From JAGBWK01 sp964544595 (lineage in GTDB: Bacteria; Bacteroidota; Bacteroidia; Bacteroidales; Muribaculaceae): 64,000 bases of DNA. The stretch covers positions 1-64,000 of the forward strand of contig CAZJBM010000010.1 in the NCBI GenBank assembly GCA_964544595.1, given 5' to 3'. The translations under genes and the position numbers were made by a program. Shown piece by piece: positions 16,878 to 23,731 of the stretch (the stretch's first letter is position 1; every line of letters begins with the position of its first letter). The notes under the pieces are model-generated. The model saw only the letters and a program-made list of their open reading frames with translations, was not told the origin of the DNA and did not search any database.

Positions 16878-17528
16878 TTAGTCTCGTTTTTGTATATATA
16901 ATCCGTTTAAATCCGGGGATTCGTAAATGGTGAAAATACCGATTTCCGGCTCACGAAATATATATACGATTTCCCCATCTCTATCTTTTGTATAAGAGAA
17001 ATATCGTATGCTTGAACTCGTGAATGGCGCAAATCGTCCAAGACTGTCAAAATAGTCTTCAAGTGAAATGTCATAATATTTTCCAATTGCGATTTTTTCA
17101 CATCCGCTATCGTGTTCCTCCGGGTTAAAAGTACTCGCTACTCTTATTAGAGAGTCATTCTTCCATCCATATATAAAATAGATGTTATGGTATTTTTTTA
17201 TATCCACTACCAATATTGAGTTTTTCAGAGAATCAGCTATCTCCGGCTTTTTATAGGAGGTTTTTAAATTACCGTATATACTACTATCATACCTCACCCA
17301 CTCGTTCTCTATGCCAAGAGTGATTCTTGGCAATATATTTATTTCGAGATATGGCTTTACCACATCTTTCATTAAAATCTCATTAATTCTGTCCGTATCG
17401 AGATTCGTTGTTTCTTGTGAGTAAATATCAAAATAAGACATAGCCGCAAATAACAGTATCAAACATAGTCGGCCAACTATTTTACATCTCTTACTTCCCT
17501 TATTGGTATTATGATTCAATCTTTGCAT
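16878..17528 (-). CDS. Secreted protein A2 of the Rhs-related island
   Basis: 216 residues, paralogue of the protein at 15023-15673. The signal-peptide region is nearly identical and the length is the same. The divergent part is recognisably homologous (YKKPEIADSLKN, IAIGKYYDI, EDYF, FAPF, FREPEIGIFTIY). No known domain is recognised. Four bases separate it from the leader frame MKRFSTYCDLDRGQLKQF. Conserved export signal plus variable body is the pattern of diversifying secreted factors. I infer an orphan immunity role from the Rhs context only. Confidence 0.6.
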   Translation of the reverse strand: MQRLNHNTNKGSKRCKIVGRLCLILLFAAMSYFDIYSQETTNLDTDRINEILMKDVVKPYLEINILPRITLGIENEWVRYDSSIYGNLKTSYKKPEIADSLKNSILVVDIKKYHNIYFIYGWKNDSLIRVASTFNPEEHDSGCEKIAIGKYYDISLEDYFDSLGRFAPFTSSSIRYFSYTKDRDGEIVYIFREPEIGIFTIYESPDLNGLYIQKRD

Positions 17529-17532
17529 AATA

Positions 17533-17589
17533 TCAAAATTGCTTTAACTGGCCTCGATCGAGATCGCAATATGTAGAAAAACGTTTCAT
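17533..17589 (-). CDS. 18-residue leader frame of cassette 3
   Basis: MKRFSTYCDLDRGQLKQF, differing from the cassette 1 leader at positions 4 and 5. It ends four bases before the A2 start. It is interpreted as a truncated Rhs-type start that may couple translation to A2. Confidence 0.45.
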   Translation of the reverse strand: MKRFSTYCDLDRGQLKQF

Positions 17590-17630
17590 TATCGCGTGGC
17601 TGCTTTTCCGCAAATATAACCAATCCACGC
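17582..17630 (-). promoter_or_regulatory. Promoter-start cassette, copy 3
   Basis: -7 box TATATTTG at 17611-17618 and ATGAAACG start at 17589. Upstream of the -7 box it differs slightly from the other copies. Confidence 0.72.
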
Positions 17631-17702
17631 GACAACCGCAACCCCCGCAGCGAATTATCCCGCATAACGTCCCCACCATTTCGGATTAGAATTCCTCGGA
17701 CA

Positions 17703-17930
17703 GTAGGGCTGCTTCCATGGAGCAGCCTCCCCCAACCATCAACGCAAACAGCTATGTGGCAACCGAATATGGAGCGTGCGTCTTCAGGCTCCAGTAGGGC
17801 TGCCTCCATGAAGCAACCTCCGCAAACAGCCGTGTGACAAACAAATATGGAGCGTGCGTCTTCAGGCGCGCGAAAGAGAAACAACCCCTGTACCCCCCGC
17901 CAGCACCCCTGCCTCCATGGAGCAGCCTCC
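17703..17930. repeat. Tandem copies of the intergenic palindromic repeat
   Basis: Three palindromic cores (17706-17727, 17797-17818, 17907-17927) are separated by related tracts containing GGAGCGTGCGTCTTCAGGC. They fill most of the 510-base gap 17529-18038. Spacing is about 90-110 bases and the units are imperfect. I see no gene in this gap. Confidence 0.65.
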
Positions 17931-18038
17931 TACTCCCCGTCATTTATTTTTAAATCGTCAATCTGAGATTTATTCCTGTATGGCTCGGCAATCATATGTT
18001 CAAGCCCGCATCCGATTAATACTTTTTTTAAAGTTAGT

Positions 18039-18548
18039 TCAAAAATTAAAACTCTTTGCTCTCTCGTTAAAGGAATTTCTTTGTGATATTTCTTTTATAT
18101 AATATTTTTGTGTGGGAGCAATGGTTGGCGGTTCTGCCAAAAGTTTAATGTTGCCAACAGAGTCAACAAGAGCCATGAGACCATGTGATGCGATGAAATT
18201 ATTTTCTCTAAATTGATATATAATCGGTTTCTCATAAACGTATTCAAATAGATTTGACAGCGGACCGTTCTGCAGACTAAATTTATATATATCCGTATAT
18301 TTTTCTCCACCAATAGAATATGAGCTTTTGGCAACAAAACAATCATTTTCTTCTACGATTAGCAATCTCGTTACTTCTTCAGCATAATAGAAGAAATTCT
18401 TTCCATCGAATTTGTTTTCGCTCCTGACCTCTTGAAAAAACCTCTCGTATATACCGACATCGTATGATATGACATCATATTTACATGTACAGCTTCCTGT
18501 TGTGAGCAAAGTTATGAGAACAAAAAATATACCAAATAATCTATTCAT
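18039..18548 (-). CDS. Lipoprotein C of the Rhs-related island
   Basis: 169 residues with a signal sequence MNRLFGIFFVLITLLTTGSC ending in a lipobox-like TGSC. The mature part is rich in Phe, Tyr, Asn and Glu, with no recognised domain. It has no promoter cassette of its own. Directly upstream is a remnant of Rhs core coding sequence that ends in a stop, so this gene stands where the immunity gene of a lost Rhs tip would be expected. The immunity role is inferred from position only. The gene is AT-rich. Confidence 0.55.
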   Translation of the reverse strand: MNRLFGIFFVLITLLTTGSCTCKYDVISYDVGIYERFFQEVRSENKFDGKNFFYYAEEVTRLLIVEENDCFVAKSSYSIGGEKYTDIYKFSLQNGPLSNLFEYVYEKPIIYQFRENNFIASHGLMALVDSVGNIKLLAEPPTIAPTQKYYIKEISQRNSFNERAKSFNF

Positions 18549-18635
18549 TTCCTCTGATTTTTTGTGATTTATCTAAATATGGGAAGCGCTGATGGATTGG
18601 CAATTATTTCCCCTTTGCCATGATTCCTACCTTCA

Positions 18636-18731
18636 TTAACCCGCCGGGTCGAGGTAGCGCGCCGAGAAGTCGTAGAGGTAGTCGTATCGGCGGTTGATGC
18701 CGTCAAGGCCACGCCGCAGTTTATGCGCCTT
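18636..18731 (-). pseudogene. Remnant of an Rhs core coding sequence
   Basis: Minus-strand translation gives a frame ending RRYDYLYDFSARYLDPAG followed by a stop. A 42-bp segment (18638-18679) is identical to 19987-20028 within the intact Rhs gene, where the same residues LYDFSARYLDPAG continue into CGFLSSDP. There is no start and the toxin part is gone. Confidence 0.75.
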
Positions 18732-18732
18732 A

Positions 18733-19191
18733 CTATTGAATAAATGATCTTCCGTGATTTGTGAGGGGTTTCAGGTTTCCATCTCTATCAAAGCTAATAT
18801 AGAGGTCCTCTGAAATCCTTTGAAATGGGTATTTATCTTCATCTGACTCTGTCCATAATTCGTATGTATATATGATTCCTTCATTAACATTGTCAAACTC
18901 TATTACTCCATCTGGTGTGCCAAAATATTGTTCGAAAACATTTATGCTTTTACCAACTAGACCATATCGTTCAATCAAAATTCGCGCAACTCGTGCACTT
19001 CTAAATCCTAATGTTCCGGTTGAGTCTGCCTTCCATTTTTCTTTGATATCTTGTGTATCTAACTCTTGTAAAGCAACATCTGACATTTCTTGGGCAGCTC
19101 CGTTAGTCTCCTTGCGTATTTCCGTATGATGATTACATGCGATACAACTTAATAAAAAACAAAAAAATAATATTTTTTTACTTGCCACCAT
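18733..19191 (-). CDS. Lipoprotein B2, candidate immunity protein of the Rhs-metzincin
   Basis: 152 residues from the ATG at 19191 (MVASKKILFFCFLLSCIAC), with lipobox SCIAC. The frame is open to 19236 but the earlier part is not signal-like. It lies directly downstream of the Rhs-metzincin gene, about 52 bases away, on the same strand, which is the usual place for a cognate immunity gene. It shares a pattern with lipoprotein B1 (W..DSTG, ARILIERYGLVGK, YFGTPDG, IIYTYEL, ISFDRDGNL). Anchoring outside the cytoplasm would suit an inhibitor of an exported protease. The function is an inference. Confidence 0.6.
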   Translation of the reverse strand: MVASKKILFFCFLLSCIACNHHTEIRKETNGAAQEMSDVALQELDTQDIKEKWKADSTGTLGFRSARVARILIERYGLVGKSINVFEQYFGTPDGVIEFDNVNEGIIYTYELWTESDEDKYPFQRISEDLYISFDRDGNLKPLTNHGRSFIQ

Positions 19192-19243
19192 AGTTATAAT
19201 ATTATATGATATTAAAAGTGCCTGATGTTTTGACACTATTAGT

Positions 19244-20344
19244 TCATTTAAAGGGATTCTTGGGAATTATATAATTAAATCTTTTAGATTTAACTATTCC
19301 TTGCCCCCATCTATAGAACGCTGCCTTTTGAACATCTTGTCCTGTAACAATACGAGAATTTGGATTAACTACTCGCACATGCTCACTAGTATATATTGAC
19401 CAATTAGGGCCATATTTTGTATTTCTTCCAATCATTATAGATGGTTTCTCTAAACTTTCAGACAAATCTAAATAAGGGTGTTCCAAGCCTAACAAATGGC
19501 CAAATTCGTGAGATGGAGTTTTAGAATTGGCTAAATCGTCTGAAATGTCAAGCCACATACTATTTGCTCCGTTTAAATCATGATCACTGAATGTAAAACT
19601 TTGATTTTCCCCTTTTTCGATTCTTACGAAATTGTTCTTGGCCGATGTGTTGTTCTTTGCCAGCTCTATTGCTTTCTCTTCCGAAACCGTCTCATAGGTG
19701 ATTCTAAACTTCACCTTATATTCCTTACCCTCATGGACAATCGTCGCATTGGCGGCGTTCCAGTTGCAAGCGATTCCGTCGGCTATTTTTCTTGATAACT
19801 CCTCATTAGCATATGTGCCGTAAAAATATAATTTTGATGACACTATTGCTGTTCCATCTTTTGTATACTCGACTTCTGCGCTTTCGCCTGTCGGGTCGAT
19901 GAACATGACCGGGTTCGCGTTGCAGAACGCGAATTGGCTCATGCTGTGCGAGTTGTCCAGTACGGGGTCGGACGAGAGGAAGCCGCAACCCGCCGGGTCG
20001 AGGTAGCGCGCCGAGAAGTCGTAGAGGTTGAGGCCCGACGAGGGGAGGTATTCCTTGCCACCGTAGCGGTAGCGGTTGGCCGTGGCGCGGCTACCGTTCA
20101 CGTCGCTCTCACCCATCAGCATTCCGTAGGGATAGTAGTGCGACTCCTGCTCCACCGCCCCGCTCTCGCTCATCACCTGGCGCACGTTCCCCTGATAGTC
20201 CTTCACGAAGCTGTGCACCCCGCCATCCTTGTCGAGGTAGCCCGTCGGCGTGCCGGTCTGCGTCATTGTCAGCCGGTTGAGTGCGTTTTGGTTGAATTTC
20301 GTGCCACCGAAGTTGTCATACTTGTATGTAGAGAGACGTTTCAT
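19244..20344 (-). CDS. Short Rhs protein with C-terminal metzincin protease domain
   Basis: 366 residues from the ATG at 20344; the frame is open to 20368, but that lies in the -7 box. Residues about 50-150 are the Rhs repeat-associated core: YYPYG, RYRYGGKEY, LNLYDFSARYLDPAGCGFLSSDP, FCNANPVMFIDPTGE. After the DPTG boundary a new domain starts. It holds HEFGHLLGLEH at residues 279-289, the HExxHxxGxxH zinc motif of metzincins, and a Met-turn-like PSIM at 301-304. It therefore looks like a polymorphic-toxin tip with a metalloprotease warhead. There is no signal peptide and no long N-terminal Rhs shell, so it is an orphan or recombination-donor tip, or depends on another exporter. The core is GC-rich and the C-terminal domain AT-rich, as expected for tip exchange. 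Confidence 0.8.
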   Translation of the reverse strand: MKRLSTYKYDNFGGTKFNQNALNRLTMTQTGTPTGYLDKDGGVHSFVKDYQGNVRQVMSESGAVEQESHYYPYGMLMGESDVNGSRATANRYRYGGKEYLPSSGLNLYDFSARYLDPAGCGFLSSDPVLDNSHSMSQFAFCNANPVMFIDPTGESAEVEYTKDGTAIVSSKLYFYGTYANEELSRKIADGIACNWNAANATIVHEGKEYKVKFRITYETVSEEKAIELAKNNTSAKNNFVRIEKGENQSFTFSDHDLNGANSMWLDISDDLANSKTPSHEFGHLLGLEHPYLDLSESLEKPSIMIGRNTKYGPNWSIYTSEHVRVVNPNSRIVTGQDVQKAAFYRWGQGIVKSKRFNYIIPKNPFK

Positions 20345-20385
20345 TATCGCGTGGCTGCTTTTCCGCAAATATAGCTAATCCCCGC
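20337..20385 (-). promoter_or_regulatory. Promoter-start cassette, copy 4
   Basis: The same 49-bp block, here followed by an intact frame MKRLSTYKYDN that continues into the Rhs-metzincin. The -7 box TATATTTG is at 20366-20373, which fixes the start at 20344. Confidence 0.75.
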
Positions 20386-20538
20386 TCCGCAGCCAAATAT
20401 TTGCGACGAATAGTTAGTTTATTTCTACTGATTTATAAGAGAATCAAACCCGCCTCGCAACCCATTCCGCCTAATTAAATCAAACGCATGTTTAACATTC
20501 TTAACACTCTCGCGGCAGGCCGTTAGCCGCTTTTTTCG

Positions 20539-20546
20539 TAATTTTG
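20539..20546 (+). promoter_or_regulatory. -7 box for the amidase/golvesin-type gene
   Basis: TAATTTTG is a perfect TAnnTTTG, 51 bases before the ATG at 20598. It rules out earlier in-frame starts. Confidence 0.55.
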
Positions 20547-20597
20547 TCATCATTCCTAAGCCGACCGCCCCGGCCGGCTACACTCCAACAGCATAAA

Positions 20598-23240
20598 ATG
20601 ACATCCAAAACACTCACAAGAATAACCGCGGCCATAGCCGTGTGTGCATTTATATCTCTCCCTATCTTCGCCAAATCGCCAGTTACACCAGTCGGCACCC
20701 AACGCCCCTCGCAAGGTCTCGCCGACCGCAATATCGCCATCTGGAACAGCCATGGGCAATACTTCAACATCAACAAAAACCGCTGGCTCTGGCAGCGTTG
20801 CCACCTTCACCAGACAATCGAGGACACCTACACCGCGACCTACGTGCTCGACCTCCTCATGCCGATGCTCGAAAACGCCGGCGCTTACGTCATGTCGCCC
20901 CGCGAGCGCGACACCAACGAAATCGAAGTCATCATCGACGCCGACTCCAACCTCTCGGCCGGATACTCCGACCGCGACGGCTCCATGAAGTGGACCGACG
21001 CCCCCGACTCTATCGGCGGCTTCAAAATGCCCCGCCATCACCTGACCGACCGCCTCAATCCGTTCCGTGAAGGCTCCATGCGTCAGGTACAGGCCGTAGC
21101 CGACGGAGCCAAGCCCTCCGTCGCCGCCTACACCGCCGACATCCCCCAGGCCGCCACCTACTCCATCTACGTCTCCTACGCCTCGCTCCCCGAGAGCTCC
21201 CGCGCCGTCCGCTACACCGTCAACTCCCTCCGCGGCAAGGAAACGTTCACCGTCGACCAGACCATGGGCGGCGGCACATGGATACGCCTCGGCGAATTTC
21301 CCCTCGCAGCCGGCCGCTCCAAGCAACCAATAGTTGAGATCTCCAACCTCACCGACAAGTCCAACGCCGGGCGCGTTGTCACAGCCGACGCCGTCAAGAT
21401 AGGCGGCGGCATAGGCAACGTGGCGCGTGGGCGCGACGGTGCACGCCCCTCCGTCAGCAGCTACCCCCGCTGGGCCGAGGGTGCCCGCTACTGGCTCCAG
21501 TGGGCCGGTGTCCCCGACTCCATCTACTCCCCCTCGCAGTTCACCGACGACTACACCGACGATTTCACCTGTCGCCCCCTTTGGGTCAATTACCTCGCCG
21601 GCGGCTCCAGGATGCTCCCCGACAAGCCCGGCCTCAACATCCCGATCGACCTATCATTCGCGTTTCACACCGACGCCGGCAACGAGCCCGACTCGACCTA
21701 CGTAGGCACCCTCGGCATCTACTCCACCAACCGGGGCACCCCACTCGGTGACGGCCGTAGCCGCTCCACCAACCGAGTCCTGGCCGAGAGCGTGGTCAGC
21801 AACGTCACCCGCATCATCCGCTCCAACCACGACGCCAACTGGGTTCAGCGCAAAATCCGCGACGGCAAATACGCCGAAGCCCGCATACCGCAGGTTCCGT
21901 CAATGCTCCTTGAGCTGCTGTCTCACCAGAACTTCCAGGACATGATGCTCGGCCAGGATCCGCAATTCCGCTTCGACGTGGCCCGCGGCGTCTACGTCGG
22001 CATCCTCAAATACCTCGCCAAAACCTCAGGGCAGAAATACACCGTCCAGCCCCTCCCCGTCAACTCATTCGCTATCAAGAGAGTAGGCGACGGCCGTTAC
22101 TTCCTGTCGTGGCAACCCTCGAAAGACCGCCTTGAGCCGTCGGCCCGGCCAGACGACTACATCGTTGAGATGCGCTCCGGCCCCGACGAAGCCTTCCGCC
22201 CCGTTGCCGAGACCTCGGTACCCTCCTACCAGTTCACCGCCGAGCCGGGCCGCGTATATTCATTTCGCATAGTGGCCCGCAACAAAGGCGGCGTGTCATT
22301 TCCTTCCGAAGAGCTCAGCCTCGGCTATGCAGGCAAGGGCGACAAGGGGGAAGTGCTGATAGTCAACGGATTCACCCGAGTGTCGGCCCCCGCGTGGTTT
22401 GACGACGGCGACGAGCGAGGCTTCCTCGACCAAGAGGACTACGGAGTGGCCTTCAAGCGCAACGTGGGCTACGCCGGGTCGCAGTACGACTACACCCGCT
22501 CCCACCCCTGGGTCGACGACATCAAAGACCCCGGCTACGGAGCGAGCAACACCGACTTCGACGGCATGCCTGTGGCAGGCAACACGTTCGACTACACCGA
22601 GTTGCACGGCGAGTCGATACTCCGCGCCGGCCACTCATTCGTCTCCGCCTCCCTTCAGGGCTACCTTGCCGACCCCGCGGCCTACCGCAACGACATCATC
22701 GACCTCATCTTAGGCAAACAGCGCGAGACCCGACGCTCCCGCGACCTCGCCCGCAACGCCTTCAAAGCATTCCCCGATCAGCTCCAGACAGCCCTCCGGA
22801 GCCACACCGACCGCGGCGGCGACCTCCTCGTCAGCGGCGAATTTATCGCTACCGACCTCTACGACAACGCCTTCTCCTCCGACTCGATCCACGCCCTCGA
22901 CAAGCTATTCGCCGCCGAAGTGCTCGGAATAGAGTTTGGCGGCACAGTCGCCAACCCATCGGGCCGCGTCACCTTCGACGCCCCCGCCTCAACCGCCGTC
23001 GAATTCCTCACCGAGCCCAACCCCGACTTCTACCCCGTGGCCACCCCCGACGCCCTCACCCCCTCGACCCGAGGCCAGGGCCGGATACTCGCCCGCTTCG
23101 AGGCCACCGACAAAGCAGCCGCCGTAGCCACCCGCCGGGGCGACAGCAACGTCATCGCCCTCAGCATTCCCCTCGAAGCCGTCACCTCTCCCTCGGCCCG
23201 CGACCGCCTCTTCGCCGCCCTCCTCCCCCTGCTCCGATAA
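20598..23240 (+). CDS. Secreted amidase-like protein with FN3 and golvesin-like domains
   Basis: 880 residues from the ATG at 20598 (MTSKTLTRITAAIAVCAFISLPIFA), with a signal peptide. The N-terminal part has an N-acetylmuramoyl-L-alanine amidase (Amidase_3) look: IAIWNSHGQYFN, a later FAFHTDAG metal-site segment and AESVVSNVTRIIR. An inserted beta domain (YSIYVSYASLPESS...RAVRYTVN) resembles the golvesin/xanthan-lyase C-terminal domain. An FN3 domain follows near residues 495-590, then an alpha/beta C-terminal region (GEVLIVNGFTRVSAPAWF, LLVSGEFIATDLYD). Bacteroidales homologues are often labelled xanthan lyase without proof. A role in peptidoglycan or surface polymer processing is likely. 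Its GC-rich codons contrast with the island to its left. Confidence 0.65.
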   Translation: MTSKTLTRITAAIAVCAFISLPIFAKSPVTPVGTQRPSQGLADRNIAIWNSHGQYFNINKNRWLWQRCHLHQTIEDTYTATYVLDLLMPMLENAGAYVMSPRERDTNEIEVIIDADSNLSAGYSDRDGSMKWTDAPDSIGGFKMPRHHLTDRLNPFREGSMRQVQAVADGAKPSVAAYTADIPQAATYSIYVSYASLPESSRAVRYTVNSLRGKETFTVDQTMGGGTWIRLGEFPLAAGRSKQPIVEISNLTDKSNAGRVVTADAVKIGGGIGNVARGRDGARPSVSSYPRWAEGARYWLQWAGVPDSIYSPSQFTDDYTDDFTCRPLWVNYLAGGSRMLPDKPGLNIPIDLSFAFHTDAGNEPDSTYVGTLGIYSTNRGTPLGDGRSRSTNRVLAESVVSNVTRIIRSNHDANWVQRKIRDGKYAEARIPQVPSMLLELLSHQNFQDMMLGQDPQFRFDVARGVYVGILKYLAKTSGQKYTVQPLPVNSFAIKRVGDGRYFLSWQPSKDRLEPSARPDDYIVEMRSGPDEAFRPVAETSVPSYQFTAEPGRVYSFRIVARNKGGVSFPSEELSLGYAGKGDKGEVLIVNGFTRVSAPAWFDDGDERGFLDQEDYGVAFKRNVGYAGSQYDYTRSHPWVDDIKDPGYGASNTDFDGMPVAGNTFDYTELHGESILRAGHSFVSASLQGYLADPAAYRNDIIDLILGKQRETRRSRDLARNAFKAFPDQLQTALRSHTDRGGDLLVSGEFIATDLYDNAFSSDSIHALDKLFAAEVLGIEFGGTVANPSGRVTFDAPASTAVEFLTEPNPDFYPVATPDALTPSTRGQGRILARFEATDKAAAVATRRGDSNVIALSIPLEAVTSPSARDRLFAALLPLLR

Positions 23241-23731
23241 CCGCGCCTTTAGCATACCCCTACCCCATTCCTAACCGCCCGACTTCGGCAGAGCTTCCAC
23301 GGCACCAAAAAAAATTTAATTACGGAAAAAATGATGAATAATTTATTAAATCAATGAGTTACATGGATTTTTTAGAAAAATCATTGAATAAGTTTTCCGC
23401 CAAGATTTATTATATATACGTAGAGGCCCCGGAGACGGGGGAAGTTGGGGTAACAGCGACGTATGCCGTTGGTATGTATCGAGCCGTTGCCGAGAAAATC
23501 TTCGAGTTGGGCCATGGTGTTGAAGATCAGCCCTGTGTTGGCCATCGCGACTAAGCGTTGTTAGTATTTATGCGATAGGTCGTGGTTGAGCATTGTTGAG
23601 GAGGCTATTAGGGGGGGGATAATAAATGGGCGCTTTAGGGAAAAATCAAGAGGGTGTATCAACAGCAAGCGCATTGACACACCCTCTTTTGCAGATGTAA
23701 AAGATGCAGTTAAGTACGATTAGATACTCGC
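23241..23731. other. 490-base gap with no supported gene
   Basis: AT-rich DNA around 23310-23400, then a GC-richer part and a run of eight G at 23611-23618, then a terminator hairpin. A minus-strand frame of 54 residues at 23381-23545 (MANTGLIFNTMAQLEDFLG...) and a plus-strand frame of 66 residues at 23354-23554 overlap each other. Neither has a promoter or a recognisable family, so I do not call them genes; the segment may be a decayed gene. Confidence 0.5.
23648..23688 (-). terminator. Terminator of the pectinesterase-like gene
   Basis: Perfect stem AAGAGGGTGT / ACACCCTCTT, followed on the minus strand by TGATTTTTCCC. It is closely similar in design to the hairpin at 59157-59206. Confidence 0.8.

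Larger units (their letters stand above)
17359..17727. repeat. 370-bp duplication, copy 2
   Basis: Partner of 15504-15873 at a constant offset of about 1855 bases, including the promoter cassette and palindromic element. Confidence 0.85.

Noticed and set aside
17516..17884. Minus-strand frame of 122 residues across the repeat region
   Set aside because: It is built from the palindromic repeats and the promoter cassette, shifts in composition along its length and has no homologous look.
17703..17930. Regularly spaced repeats that might suggest a CRISPR array
   Set aside because: Spacing is about 90-110 bases, the units are diverged, and the intervening tracts are themselves repeated. No cas genes are present.
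15023..20385. The accessory island as a prophage or integrative element
   Set aside because: No integrase, transposase, mobilisation gene, tRNA or attachment-site repeat is visible at its borders; only Rhs-type and repeat features.
20556..21326. Long minus-strand frame opposite the amidase-like gene
   Set aside because: A GC-rich codon shadow. The plus-strand frame has a signal peptide, domains and a promoter.
23354..23554. Plus-strand frame of 66 residues
   Set aside because: No promoter, no recognisable family, and overlapped by an equally weak minus-strand frame.
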